Program-made: the position numbers and the translations under genes
The notes under the pieces: generated by a model
The model's input: only the letters and a program-made list of their open reading frames with translations
What the model was told of the DNA's origin: nothing
Database searches by the model: none
Source: Streptomyces verrucosisporus
Lineage (GTDB): Bacteria > Actinomycetota > Actinomycetes > Streptomycetales > Streptomycetaceae
Reading direction: 5' to 3'
Length of the DNA stretch: 64,000 nucleotides
Assembly (NCBI RefSeq): GCF_017114865.1
Contig: NZ_JADEYH010000009.1
Location: 124,001-188,000 of the forward strand
In this document: in pieces, positions 31,482 through 39,952 of the stretch
Position numbering within the stretch: position 1 is the stretch's first letter
How the letters are laid out: every line of letters begins with the position of its first letter

Positions 31482-33293
31482 GTGCGCATCGCACTGCTCA
31501 CGGAAGGTGGCTATCCCTATCCGCGCGGTGACTCGTACGCGTGGTGCGACCGGCTGGTGCGCGGCCTGGGCGGCCACGACTTCGAGGTCCACGCGCTCGG
31601 CCGCGACGAGCGGCACAGGGAGGGTTCCTGGCCCGCGCTGCCGGAGAACGTCCGGAGGGTGCGCACCGCCCCGCTGTGGGGCCCCGCTCCCGGGGGCGGG
31701 GGGCACCGGAGCGGATACGGGCGCCGCCTCGGGCGCCGCTTCGGTGAGCACTTCGCGGAGCTGGCCCGCGCGGTCTGCGCAGGTGCGTACGGCGGGGGAA
31801 CGGAAGGCGCGGCGGCCGGGGGCGGAGGGGCCGCCGCAGAGGCGGACCGTTTCGCCGACGGCCTCCACGGGCTGGCCGACCTGGCGCGGGAGCACGGCGG
31901 ACTCGCCGCGGCCCTCCGCTCCGAGCAGGCGGTCCGGCTGCTGGAGGTGGCGTGCCGCGCCCCCGGCGCGCTGCGGGCCGCGCGCTCCGCGACACCGGCC
32001 GACCTGCTCACGGTCGCCGAGCAGTTGGAGAGGGCGCTGCGGCCCCTGTCGCTGGACTGGTACGGGGCCGGGGAGACTCGCGGGCTCGCGGCCGCGGACG
32101 TCTGCCACGCGGTGGGTGCCGGTCCCGCCGCGCTCCCCGGTCTGCTGGCCCGGCGCCTCTTCGGCACCCCCCTGCTGGTGACCGAGTACGGCGTGCGGCT
32201 GCGCGAGCACTACCTCGCCAGCGCCGCGCACGCCGTCGCGCCGGACGCCGTGAGCGCACCGGTGCGCGCTCTGCTCGCCTCCTTCCACGGGAACCTGGCG
32301 CGCGAGGCGTACCGCCGCGCCGAGATCGTCACCTCCGGCAACCTCCACGCCCGGCGCTGGCAGGAGAGGTGCGGGGCGGAGCGCGGGAGACTGCGCACGG
32401 TCTACCCGGGCATGGACGCGCCGGAGCTGACCGGGATCGAGGAGGACGCGGGACGCTCCGGGCCGGATCCGGTGCTGGTGTGGGTCGGGCGGACCGGTCC
32501 CGCCAGGGATCTGGTCGGCCTGCTGCACGCCTTCGCCGAGGTCCGCAGGGCGGTGCCCGGCACCCGGCTGCTGATCGCCGAACGGCCCGGCGGCCCGGCT
32601 CCGGAGGAGGACCCGGAGTCGGCCCGGTACCTGGCGCACTGCCGGGCGCTGGCCGCGCAGCTCTTCCCCGACGAGGCCGCCGGCCCCCTCAGCGTCGGGG
32701 AGAACCCGGTCTGCTTCGCGCGGATCGGTGGTTCCGCGCTTCCCCGCCTCGCCGACGCCTACGCCGCCGCCGACGTCACGGTGCTCTCCAGCGTGGTGGA
32801 GGGCTTCCCGGTCCCGCTGGTCGAGGCGATGCTCGCCGGCCGCGCCACGGTCTCCACGGACGTCGGCGCGGTGTGCGAGGTCATCGGCGGCACGGGGCTC
32901 GTGGTGCCGCCGCGCAACCCCCGCGCCCTGGCGGAGGCCTGCACGGCCCTGCTGCGCGACCCGGCCCGCCGAGCCAGGCTGGGCGCCGCGGCGCGGGCCC
33001 GGGCGCAGGAGCTGTTCACCGCGGAGCAGAACGTCGCGGCGTTCCGCGGCGTCTATCTGGAGCTGCTCTCACAGCGCCCGCTGCCCGACGGCCCGGCCGT
33101 CGCCGCGCTGCCGTTCGCCCGGCCGCCCGAGGCCAGCCTCCCCGGCCGCTGGACCGCGCCCGCGGCTCCCGCCGTGACCGCGCCCGCGGCCCCCGCGGCC
33201 GCCCGCTCCGCCGGACGTCCGGCCCGCGCCCCGAGCTGGGCCCGTACGGCCGCGGCGGGCGTGCCCGCCGGGCAGGGCAGGGGGAGCCGGTGA
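31482..33293 (+). CDS. PelF-type glycosyltransferase (DUF3492 + GT4)
   Basis: The 603-residue protein has the N-terminal DUF3492 region of PelF (IALLTEGGYPYPRGDSYAWC, residues 3-22), a long Ala/Gly-rich insert, LVTEYGVRLREHYL, and a GT4 C-terminal Rossmann domain with GFPVPLVEAMLAG containing the E-x7-E pair (E440, E448) that binds the nucleotide sugar. PelF makes the Pel polysaccharide of GalNAc/GlcNAc from UDP-sugars in the cytoplasm, so a similar UDP-HexNAc polymerase is inferred. The last 60 residues are a low-complexity Pro/Ala tail. GTG 31482 lies after GAGGAACGGGGGTGG. The stop overlaps the next gene's start (GTGA). Confidence 0.85.
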   Translation: MRIALLTEGGYPYPRGDSYAWCDRLVRGLGGHDFEVHALGRDERHREGSWPALPENVRRVRTAPLWGPAPGGGGHRSGYGRRLGRRFGEHFAELARAVCAGAYGGGTEGAAAGGGGAAAEADRFADGLHGLADLAREHGGLAAALRSEQAVRLLEVACRAPGALRAARSATPADLLTVAEQLERALRPLSLDWYGAGETRGLAAADVCHAVGAGPAALPGLLARRLFGTPLLVTEYGVRLREHYLASAAHAVAPDAVSAPVRALLASFHGNLAREAYRRAEIVTSGNLHARRWQERCGAERGRLRTVYPGMDAPELTGIEEDAGRSGPDPVLVWVGRTGPARDLVGLLHAFAEVRRAVPGTRLLIAERPGGPAPEEDPESARYLAHCRALAAQLFPDEAAGPLSVGENPVCFARIGGSALPRLADAYAAADVTVLSSVVEGFPVPLVEAMLAGRATVSTDVGAVCEVIGGTGLVVPPRNPRALAEACTALLRDPARRARLGAAARARAQELFTAEQNVAAFRGVYLELLSQRPLPDGPAVAALPFARPPEASLPGRWTAPAAPAVTAPAAPAAARSAGRPARAPSWARTAAAGVPAGQGRGSR

Positions 33294-34555
33294 GCGCCCC
33301 GCCGTACCCGCGCCGGCCCGCCGACCCCGTGCGCTCGCTGCTGCACCGCCACCGGGAGCTGTGCGCGCGGGCCGTGGACCCGCTGGAGATCGCCGCGGCC
33401 CTGGAGGCGCACGGGATCACCGACCGCACCGCGGCGCGCTACCGGCACCGGGACGTGTTCTCGCTCTCCGAGGAGCTGTACGCGCGCACCCCCCGCGCGG
33501 ACGAGACCGGCGGCGCCCGCGGAGGCGGCGGAGCACGAGAAAGCGGCGGGCCCCGCGGAGCAGGCGGAGCGGACGAGGCCCGGGAGGCGTACGGCCCCGG
33601 CACCGGGCGGCCCGGGGGCGAGGCGCCCGCCGCCCGGCCCTCCCGCAGCGGCCGGGGGGCCGGAGGGGCGCACCCGGCGGGAACCGCGCTGCTCCCCCTG
33701 CTGCCCGGCGGGCTGTGCGCGGCGGCGCCGGCCGCACACGCCCTCACCGCCGGCCTCCCGGCACCCGCCCGTGCCGCCGCCGGCGCGGCCGGAGTCCTGC
33801 TCGTCCTGCTGTCCGTGCGGCTGTGCCTGCGCGGTACGGGCCTGAACCGGACCGCCGTGCTGGGCGGCTGCCTGCTGACCGGGCACGCACTGGCCGGCGG
33901 TCTTCCCCTGGCCTGGGCGCTGGACGGCCGCTCGCCCGCGGCGGACGCCTTCCCGGGCGAGTGGTGCGTGCCGCTGGGCCTGGCGCTGGCCGTCGCGCCC
34001 GCCGTGTGGTGCGCACGCTGGTTCGCCGGGCGGGCGAGGCGGCGGCTGGGCACCAGCCGCGGCCTGGAGGAGTTCGCGGCCCGGACGCGTCCGCTGCTCG
34101 CCGCCGCCGTCGCGCTGTTCACGGTCGCCCAGCTCACGGTGCTGGCCGTCGCGCACGCGGCCGTGGACGGCGGTCTCACCGGAGGCCTCACCGGCGGCCC
34201 GTCCGCCGCCGTGACCGCCGCAGTGACCGGACCGGAGGGCGCGCGGATCGCCGAGGCGGCCGCGCTGGGCATCCTGCTGTTCACGGCCCTGCTGCTGTCC
34301 GCCCACGGCTTCCCGGCCGCCGCAGCGGGAGGCGTCGTCGCGGCCTGCGTACTGGAGGCCGCGGCACTCGCCGCGGCGGCGGCCTCCGGCCACCTGGGCC
34401 TGGCGCTTCCGGGCCGCCTCGTGGCGGCGCCGGCCACCGCCTGGGGGCCGGCGGCCGTACCCGCCGCGGCCTGCGCCTGCGCGGCCCTGGCCCTGTCGGT
34501 GTTCGCCGCCTCCCGCCTCACCGGCGCGTCCGCCCACCACCGGGAGGAGCCGTGA
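33290..34555 (+). CDS. Multi-spanning membrane protein of the exopolysaccharide-like cassette
   Basis: The 421-residue protein has an N-terminal soluble helical motif (residues 15-65, LLHRHRELCARAVDPLEIAA then LEAHGITDRTAARYRHRDVF), a disordered Gly/Arg/Ala linker (about 70-125) and about nine to ten transmembrane helices (130-410). It is not recognisably PelG (MATE-like), but its position directly after a PelF-type glycosyltransferase suggests a transport or assembly role, as PelG/PelE in Pel systems. It starts at GTG 33290, overlapping the glycosyltransferase stop, with AGGGGGAG upstream. Confidence 0.7.
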   Translation: MSAPPYPRRPADPVRSLLHRHRELCARAVDPLEIAAALEAHGITDRTAARYRHRDVFSLSEELYARTPRADETGGARGGGGARESGGPRGAGGADEAREAYGPGTGRPGGEAPAARPSRSGRGAGGAHPAGTALLPLLPGGLCAAAPAAHALTAGLPAPARAAAGAAGVLLVLLSVRLCLRGTGLNRTAVLGGCLLTGHALAGGLPLAWALDGRSPAADAFPGEWCVPLGLALAVAPAVWCARWFAGRARRRLGTSRGLEEFAARTRPLLAAAVALFTVAQLTVLAVAHAAVDGGLTGGLTGGPSAAVTAAVTGPEGARIAEAAALGILLFTALLLSAHGFPAAAAGGVVAACVLEAAALAAAAASGHLGLALPGRLVAAPATAWGPAAVPAAACACAALALSVFAASRLTGASAHHREEP

Positions 34556-34647
34556 CCCGGCCCTGGCCCCCTCCCGCCCCACCCGACCCCTTCCCGCGGC
34601 GCACACACCCTCGCGCGCCGCGCACCACCGACCAAGGAGCACACCCG

Positions 34648-34704
34648 ATGACCGTTCCGAGCGCCACCGGCGTCACCGCAGCAGTACGGGAGGACGTCCG
34701 ATGA
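34648..34704 (+). CDS. 18-codon leader ORF coupled to the epimerase gene
   Basis: MTVPSATGVTAAVREDVR is preceded by a near-perfect RBS (AAGGAG, 7 nt before ATG). Its stop codon overlaps the ATG of the epimerase gene (ATGA), so translation of the epimerase, whose own RBS (GGGAGGACG) lies inside the short ORF, is probably coupled to it. The peptide has no runs of a single amino acid typical of attenuator leaders. It may be a genuine microprotein or only a translation-initiation device. Confidence 0.5.
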   Translation: MTVPSATGVTAAVREDVR

Positions 34705-35621
34705 GAGTGCTGTTGATCGGTGCGAACGGATACCTCGGCCGCCACGTGGCCGACCGCCTGCTCGCCGACCCCGCCGTCCAGCTCACCGCCCTGGGCCGGG
34801 GAGACGACGCCGACGTCCGCTTCGACCTGTCCACCGGCAGCCCCGGAGCGCTCACCCGCTTCCTGGACGCCGTCCACCCCGGAGTCGTCGTCAACTGCGC
34901 CGGCGCCACCCGCGGCGGCGCACGTGACCTGATCCGGCACAACACCGTGGCCGCCGCCACCGTCTGCGAGTCGCTGCGCCGCAGCGGCTGCGGGGCCCGG
35001 CTGGTCCATCTGGGCTGTGCCGCCGAGTACGGGCCCTCTCCGGCCGGCTCCTCCACCGGGGAGGACGCGGTGCCGCGGCCCGGCAGCCCGTACGGTGTCA
35101 GCAAGCTCGCCGCCAGCGAGCTGGTGCTGGGCTCCGGGCTGGACGCCATCGTGCTGCGCGTCTTCTCCCCGGTGGGCCCCGGCACCCCCACCGGTTCGCC
35201 GCTGGGGCGGCTGGCGGAGGCGATGCGCCGGGTGATGCAGCAGGGCGAGGGCGAGCTCAGACTGGCCGGGCTGGCCGTCCAGCGCGACTTCGTGGACGTG
35301 CGGGACGTGGCCCGGGCGGTGCACGCCGCCGCCCTGTCGGCCGCCCAGGGCGTGGTCAACATCGGCTCCGGCCGCGCGGTGCGGCTGCGTGAGGTGGTCT
35401 CCGTGCTGGGCAGGGTGGCCGGCCACACCGGCGCGGTGCACGAGATGGACGAGCAGCCCCCGGCCGGCGGCGGCCCGCAGGTGCCCCCGTACCCCGACGG
35501 CTGCGGCCCCTGGCAGCAGGCGGACGTGCGCAGCGCGCGCGACCGGCTCGGGTGGCGGCCCCGGATCGGACTGGAGGAGTCGCTCGCGGACATCTGGATG
35601 GAGGCGGCATGCCGTATCTGA
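34701..35621 (+). CDS. NAD-dependent nucleotide-sugar epimerase/dehydratase
   Basis: The 306-residue extended SDR protein has the NAD-binding GANGYLG (residues 7-13) and the catalytic Y131-x3-K135 (YGVSK). The third catalytic position, usually Ser/Thr, falls in LGCAAEYG, so chemistry may be altered. The C-terminal part has VQRDFVDVRDVARAV and a substrate-binding FSPVGPGTP. By position, it could supply an epimerised UDP-HexNAc for the PelF-type glycosyltransferase, as PelX or fungal Uge3 do; this is inference. ATG 34701 overlaps the leader ORF stop; its 3' end overlaps the spherulin-4 gene by 13 nt. Confidence 0.8.
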   Translation: MRVLLIGANGYLGRHVADRLLADPAVQLTALGRGDDADVRFDLSTGSPGALTRFLDAVHPGVVVNCAGATRGGARDLIRHNTVAAATVCESLRRSGCGARLVHLGCAAEYGPSPAGSSTGEDAVPRPGSPYGVSKLAASELVLGSGLDAIVLRVFSPVGPGTPTGSPLGRLAEAMRRVMQQGEGELRLAGLAVQRDFVDVRDVARAVHAAALSAAQGVVNIGSGRAVRLREVVSVLGRVAGHTGAVHEMDEQPPAGGGPQVPPYPDGCGPWQQADVRSARDRLGWRPRIGLEESLADIWMEAACRI

Positions 35622-36373
35622 CCAGTTCCGGCCGGCGCAGACCGGCCGCCGGAGTGCCCGGCCGGCTCGGCGTCGGGGTGCCCGGTTACGCGCACCCGAT
35701 GGTGGCGCCCGTGGAGTGGGCCGAGCTGACCCGGCCGGGCGCACCGGTGCACTGGGCGGTGCTCAACGTGGCGCGCGGGCCGGGGGAGCGCTCCGACCCG
35801 TACTGCGCGGCGGCCGTCACCGGGCTGCGCGAGGCCGGAGTGCGCGTGCTGGGCCATCTGGACCTGCGGCACGGCACTCGCGACTTCGGCCCGCTGGTCC
35901 ACGACGCGCACCGCTTCCTGGACTGGTACGGGGTGGACGGCTTCCACCTCGGCCGCTGCCCGGGCGACCGGGCCGCCCTGCCGGAGGTGAGCCGGGTGAC
36001 GGCCGCGCTGCGCGCCCTGGGCGGGGACGCCCACATCGTCCTCGGGCACGGCACCCACCCCTTCCCCGGCTACGCGGAGGTGGGCGACCAGCTCGTGACG
36101 TTCTCCGGGTCGTGGTCCGACTACCGCTGGTCGCAGGTGGCCGAGTGGACGGCGGACCACTCGCCGGAACGCTTCTGCCATCTGGTGCACGGGGTGCCGC
36201 GCACCCATCTGGAGGAGGCCGTGCGCATCGCGCGCTGGCAGGGCGCGGGCACCGTCTGGTTCACCGACCGCACCCGCCGCGGGCGCCGGGGCGAGGCCGT
36301 GGACCCCTGGGAGGCCATGCCCGGTTACTGGGACGAAATCGTCTCGCGTCTCGGACCGGGTGTCTCGGAATGA
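35609..36373 (+). CDS. Spherulin-4 family (GH135-like) protein, probably without the catalytic acid
   Basis: The 254-residue TIM-barrel protein matches spherulation-specific family 4: WAVLNVARGPG (strand with NPxSGPG-like motif), VLGHLDLRHGTRD, LDWYGVDGF (residues 104-112) and the later VLGHGTHPFPG and FCHLVHGVPR. Fungal Sph3 (GH135) cleaves galactosaminogalactan. In active members the WYxVDG motif is followed by acidic residues (FxDE or FLD); here it reads FHLGR, so catalysis may be lost or changed. No signal peptide is seen. It starts at ATG 35609 after GGAGGC, overlapping the epimerase gene. Confidence 0.75.
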   Translation: MPYLTSSGRRRPAAGVPGRLGVGVPGYAHPMVAPVEWAELTRPGAPVHWAVLNVARGPGERSDPYCAAAVTGLREAGVRVLGHLDLRHGTRDFGPLVHDAHRFLDWYGVDGFHLGRCPGDRAALPEVSRVTAALRALGGDAHIVLGHGTHPFPGYAEVGDQLVTFSGSWSDYRWSQVAEWTADHSPERFCHLVHGVPRTHLEEAVRIARWQGAGTVWFTDRTRRGRRGEAVDPWEAMPGYWDEIVSRLGPGVSE

Positions 36374-36436
36374 GATAGGGCGTGGCAGTGTTGCGGAAGG
36401 AACAACCGTCCACCGACCAACCCTGTTGAGGTCTCC

Positions 36437-37615
36437 GTGTCGCTGCCACCCCTGGTCGAACCGGCCTCCGAGCTCACTGTCGACGAGGTCCGCAGATACT
36501 CCCGCCACCTGATCATCCCGGATGTCGGGATGGACGGGCAGAAGCGTCTGAAGAACGCCAAGGTGCTCTGCGTGGGCGCGGGCGGCCTCGGCTCGCCCAC
36601 CCTGATGTACCTGGCCGCCGCGGGCGTGGGCACGCTCGGCATCATCGAGTTCGACGAGGTCGACGAGTCCAACCTCCAGCGCCAGGTCATCCACAGCCAG
36701 GCGGACATCGGCCGCCCCAAGGCCGAGTCCGCGCGGGACACGGTGCTCGGGATCAACCCGTACGTGAAGGTCAACCTCCACACCGAGCGGCTGGACTCCT
36801 CCAATGTGATGGAGATCTTCGCCGACTACGACCTGATCGTGGACGGCACCGACAACTTCGCCACCCGCTACCTGGTCAACGACGCGTGCGTGCTGCTGAA
36901 GAAGCCGTACGTGTGGGGCTCGATCTACCGCTTCGACGGCCAGGCGTCGGTCTTCTGGGCCGAGCACGGGCCGTGCTACCGCTGCCTGTACCCCGAGCCC
37001 CCGCCGCCGGGCATGGTCCCCAGCTGCGCCGAGGGCGGCGTCCTGGGCGTGCTGTGCGCGTCCGTCGGCTCGGTCCAGACCACCGAGGCGATCAAGCTCC
37101 TGGCGGGCATCGGCGAGCCGCTGCTCGGCCGTCTGATGATCTACGACGCCCTGGAGATGAGCTACCGCCAGGTCAAGGTCCGCAAGGACCCCGAGTGCGC
37201 GGTGTGCGGCAAGAACCCGACGGTCACCGAGCTGATCGACTACGAGGCGTTCTGCGGTGTGGTCTCCGACGAGGCCCAGCAGGCCGCGATGGGCTCGACC
37301 ATCACCCCGCAGCAGCTCAAGGAGTGGATCGACGAGGGCGAGAACATCGACATCATCGATGTCCGCGAGCCCAACGAGTACGAGATCGTCTCCATCCCGG
37401 GCGCGCGCCTGATCCCGAAGAACGAGTTCCTGATGGGCAACGCGCTGGGTGAGCTGTCCCAGGACAAGCGGATCGTCCTGCACTGCAAGACGGGTGTCCG
37501 CAGTGCGGAAGTCCTCGCCGTCCTGAAGAACGCGGGCTTCTCCGACGCCGTCCACGTCGGCGGCGGCGTCGTCGGCTGGGTCACCCAGATCGAGCCGGAG
37601 AAGCCGGTCTACTGA
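36437..37615 (+). CDS. moeZ: MoeZ adenylyltransferase/sulfurtransferase
   Basis: The 392-residue protein joins an E1-like ThiF/MoeB domain (1-270) with a C-terminal rhodanese domain (about 290-392). Visible are the ATP-binding GAGGLGSPT, NLQRQ, DNFATRYLVNDAC, two CxxC zinc pairs (CYRC, CAVC) and the rhodanese active-site loop HCKTGVRS. MoeZ adenylates and thiocarboxylates sulfur-carrier proteins for molybdopterin, thioamide and cysteine biosynthesis (CysO in actinobacteria). The gene starts GTG 36437. It is followed by a terminator and then by convergent molybdate transport genes, a functional neighbourhood that fits the molybdenum-cofactor role. Confidence 0.93.
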   Translation: MSLPPLVEPASELTVDEVRRYSRHLIIPDVGMDGQKRLKNAKVLCVGAGGLGSPTLMYLAAAGVGTLGIIEFDEVDESNLQRQVIHSQADIGRPKAESARDTVLGINPYVKVNLHTERLDSSNVMEIFADYDLIVDGTDNFATRYLVNDACVLLKKPYVWGSIYRFDGQASVFWAEHGPCYRCLYPEPPPPGMVPSCAEGGVLGVLCASVGSVQTTEAIKLLAGIGEPLLGRLMIYDALEMSYRQVKVRKDPECAVCGKNPTVTELIDYEAFCGVVSDEAQQAAMGSTITPQQLKEWIDEGENIDIIDVREPNEYEIVSIPGARLIPKNEFLMGNALGELSQDKRIVLHCKTGVRSAEVLAVLKNAGFSDAVHVGGGVVGWVTQIEPEKPVY

Positions 37616-37623
37616 GACCCCCC

Positions 37624-37662
37624 CTGTGGCGGGGTGCGACGACGCGCCGCACCCCGCCACAG
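37624..37662. terminator. Bidirectional terminator after moeZ
   Basis: A perfect 15-bp stem (CTGTGGCGGGGTGCG and complement) with a 9-nt loop begins 9 nt past the moeZ stop, facing the 3' end of modB. Confidence 0.75.
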
Positions 37663-37814
37663 TGCTGTCGGAACGCGGTCGTCACCTGCCGTCGTCAGCC
37701 GCGCCCGGCAGTCCCCCGACGCCCCGGACAGTGACAGGGGCGTGATCGCCGGACGACCGTGGCGCCCTCGGCCGCGCCGCACGGCTGGGCCCGAGGAGCC
37801 GTCGGCCGCGCGTG

Positions 37815-38657
37815 TCAGCGCGAGTGGCCCGGCCAGCGTCCGCGCAGTGCGATCAGGACGGCCGCCGCCACGGCGAGCAGCAGCAGCGAGACGGCGGTGG
37901 CGGCGGCCGGGTCCTGCTGGAGGAGCAGATAGACCTGGAGCGGCAGGGTCTGGGTGACACCCGGAAGGTTGCCCGCGAAGGTGATCGTCGCGCCGAACTC
38001 GCCCAGTGCCCGCGCCCAGCACAGCGCGGCGCCCGCCGCCAGGGAGGGCGCCACCATCGGCAGGGTGACGTGGCGCAGGGTCTGGGGGAGGCCGGCGCCC
38101 ATGGTGGCGGCGGCCTCCTCGTAGCGCGGGTCGATCCCGGCCAGCGCCCCCTCCAGGCCGATGACCAGGAACGGCATCGCCACGAAGGCCGCGGCGACCA
38201 CCGCGCCCGCGGTGGAGAACGGCAGCGTCACCCCCACCGCCTCCAGCGGTCCGCCCAGCAGCCCGCCGCGGCCGAAGCCGCGCAGCAGGGCGACGCCCGC
38301 CACGGTCGGCGGCAGCACCATCGGCAGCAGCACCAGGCTGCGCACCAGCGCCTTGCCGGGGAAGTCGGCGCGGGCCAGCAGCCACGCCAGCGGCACGCCC
38401 AGGACGAGGGAGAGCAGCAGCGCCAGGACGGAGATCAGCAGGGAAAGCCCCAGCGCCCGGAGCACGTCGGGCGAGGTGAGCCGCCCGGCCAGGTCCCGCC
38501 AGGGCGTGTGGGCCAGCACCCCGGCCAGGGGCACGGCCAGGAAGGCCGCGGCCAGCGCGGCAGGCCCGCCGAGCGCGACGGGTGTGCGGGGGCGCGCGGC
38601 GGGCGTGCGACTGCGGGCACGTGACGGCCGGGCGCGGGATCCTGTGCGGTGGTTCAC
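37815..38657 (-). CDS. modB: Molybdate ABC transporter permease ModB
   Basis: The 280-residue integral membrane protein has five to six transmembrane helices and the EAA loop characteristic of ABC permeases ([20 protein letters not shown]) followed by [17 protein letters not shown], the ModB/CysT-type signature. It pairs with ModA to import molybdate. It starts at GTG 38657 overlapping the modA stop (GTGA). No modC ATPase gene follows; the next gene downstream is convergent moeZ. Confidence 0.9.
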   Translation of the reverse strand: MNHRTGSRARPSRARSRTPAARPRTPVALGGPAALAAAFLAVPLAGVLAHTPWRDLAGRLTSPDVLRALGLSLLISVLALLLSLVLGVPLAWLLARADFPGKALVRSLVLLPMVLPPTVAGVALLRGFGRGGLLGGPLEAVGVTLPFSTAGAVVAAAFVAMPFLVIGLEGALAGIDPRYEEAAATMGAGLPQTLRHVTLPMVAPSLAAGAALCWARALGEFGATITFAGNLPGVTQTLPLQVYLLLQQDPAAATAVSLLLLAVAAAVLIALRGRWPGHSR

Positions 38658-39436
38658 GGCAGCAGGAAACCGGCTTCCCGCAGCAGGCGGCGGGCCGGTT
38701 CGGAGCCCAGCCAGCCGACGACGTCCGCGGCCTGCCCGGGATGGGCGGCCTCCTTCAGCGGCGCGGCCGGGTAGCGCACGGCGGAGCCGCCGCCGGGGAC
38801 GGGCACGGCCTCGACGCGGCCGGCGGAGGCGGCGGCGTCGGTGGCGTACACCAGCCCGGCGTCCGCCTCGCCCAGCTCCACCTTGCTCAGCACGGCCCGC
38901 ACGCTCGGCTCCCGGGAGACCGGGCGCACGGTGACGCCGTGCCGCTCCAGCAGCCGCTGCCCGTACCGCCCGGCGGGGACCTCGGGGGCGGCGAGCACGG
39001 TCTTCACCCCCTCGCGGGCGAGGTCGTCCGGCGACTCGACGCCCAGGGGGTTGCCGGGGGCGGTGGCGATGACGAGCCGGTTGCGGGCGATCACGGTGGA
39101 CGGGCCGGTGAAGTCCCGCAGGGACTCCATCGTCGCGGTGTCGGCGGTGACGACCAGATCGGCGGGCGCGCCCTGGCGGATCTGCGCGGCCAGCTCCTGG
39201 GAGCCGGCGAAGGACAGGCGCAGCCGTACGCCGGGGTGCTCCTCCTCGTACGCGGCGCCCGCCCCGGTGAGGACGTCGGTGAGGGAGGAGGCGGCCAGGA
39301 CCGTCACGGTGGTCCGCGTGGTGCCGGACGCCCCGCCCCCGCAGCCGGCCGTGAGGGCCGCCACCAGGGCCAGGACGGCGGGCAGGAGGACGGTGCGGAG
39401 TCCGCGGCGTGTGCGGCGGCGGCGGCGAAGGGGCAT
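38654..39436 (-). CDS. modA: Molybdate-binding lipoprotein ModA
   Basis: The substrate-binding protein has an Arg-rich start, a signal peptide with lipobox LTAGCGG, then the PBP2_ModA fold: [61 protein letters not shown]. Exported, lipid-anchored and delivering molybdate to ModB. Two starts are possible: ATG at 39434-39436 with GAGGCGG at a good distance (260 residues; used here) or GTG at 39449-39451, which would overlap the stop of the HTH-Mop gene (GTGA). Confidence 0.9.
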   Translation of the reverse strand: MPLRRRRRTRRGLRTVLLPAVLALVAALTAGCGGGASGTTRTTVTVLAASSLTDVLTGAGAAYEEEHPGVRLRLSFAGSQELAAQIRQGAPADLVVTADTATMESLRDFTGPSTVIARNRLVIATAPGNPLGVESPDDLAREGVKTVLAAPEVPAGRYGQRLLERHGVTVRPVSREPSVRAVLSKVELGEADAGLVYATDAAASAGRVEAVPVPGGGSAVRYPAAPLKEAAHPGQAADVVGWLGSEPARRLLREAGFLLP

Positions 39437-39447
39437 GCCGGTCCGCC

Positions 39448-39846
39448 TCACGCCCGGTCGACGTGGACGTTGGTGGACTTCACCCGGGCCACGGCCTCCA
39501 TGCCGACCGCCAGCCCCAGTTCCTCCACGGCCTCCCGGGTCAGCAGGGAGACCAGCCGGTGGGGGCCCGCCTGGATCTCCACCTGGGCCGCGACGTCGCC
39601 GAGGCGGACGGCGGTGACGATGCCGGGGAAGGAGTTGCGGACGCTGGTGTGCGGCCCGTCGTCCTCGCCTTCGGCGGCGTCCGCGGCGAGTGCCGCGGCG
39701 AAGGCGGCCAGGTCCTCGCCCGCCACCAGCCGCCTGCCGCCCTCGTCCCGGCTGGTGGGCAGCCGTCCGGCGTCCGCCCAGCGGCGCACCGTGTCGGGGC
39801 TGACGCCGAGCAGCCGGGCCGCCCGGCCCATGGAGTAGGAACGCAT
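39448..39846 (-). CDS. HTH/Mop (TOBE) molybdate-responsive protein
   Basis: A 132-residue protein with an N-terminal MerR/excisionase-type helix-turn-helix (about 1-45, [20 protein letters not shown]) and a C-terminal Mop/TOBE molybdate-binding domain (about 68-132, [20 protein letters not shown] then [18 protein letters not shown] and [13 protein letters not shown]). This architecture suggests a molybdate-sensing regulator or storage protein controlling modAB. It starts ATG 39846 with a TAACGT -10 hexamer 7 nt upstream (leaderless) and overlaps modA if the latter starts at GTG. Confidence 0.85.
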   Translation of the reverse strand: MRSYSMGRAARLLGVSPDTVRRWADAGRLPTSRDEGGRRLVAGEDLAAFAAALAADAAEGEDDGPHTSVRNSFPGIVTAVRLGDVAAQVEIQAGPHRLVSLLTREAVEELGLAVGMEAVARVKSTNVHVDRA

Positions 39847-39853
39847 GTGCACG

Positions 39854-39902
39854 ACGTTATGGCGCAGAGGCTCGCACATGCAAGGCGGACAGGGCCCTGT
39901 CC
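39854..39902 (-). promoter_or_regulatory. Promoter and operator-like palindrome of the mod operon
   Basis: On the minus strand TTGCAT (39878-39883) and TAACGT (39854-39859) are 18 nt apart, placing the transcription start at or beside the ATG. Immediately upstream (39887-39902) is the perfect 16-nt palindrome GGACAGGGCCCTGTCC, a plausible site for a dimeric activator or for the HTH-Mop protein itself. It does not resemble the E. coli ModE box. Confidence 0.5.
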
Positions 39903-39952
39903 CTCGCACCCGCGAGGGGCAAGGGGTGGCGGGACCGCACCGGCTCGGACGG

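Noticed and set aside
31482-36373. Recent horizontal transfer of the exopolysaccharide-like cassette
   Set aside because: Base composition and codon use look like the neighbours, and there are no mobile elements or tRNA gene; an old insertion remains possible.
34673-37660. 995-residue minus-strand frame across the epimerase, spherulin-4 and moeZ genes
   Set aside because: It spans three well-supported plus-strand genes and has no family similarity.
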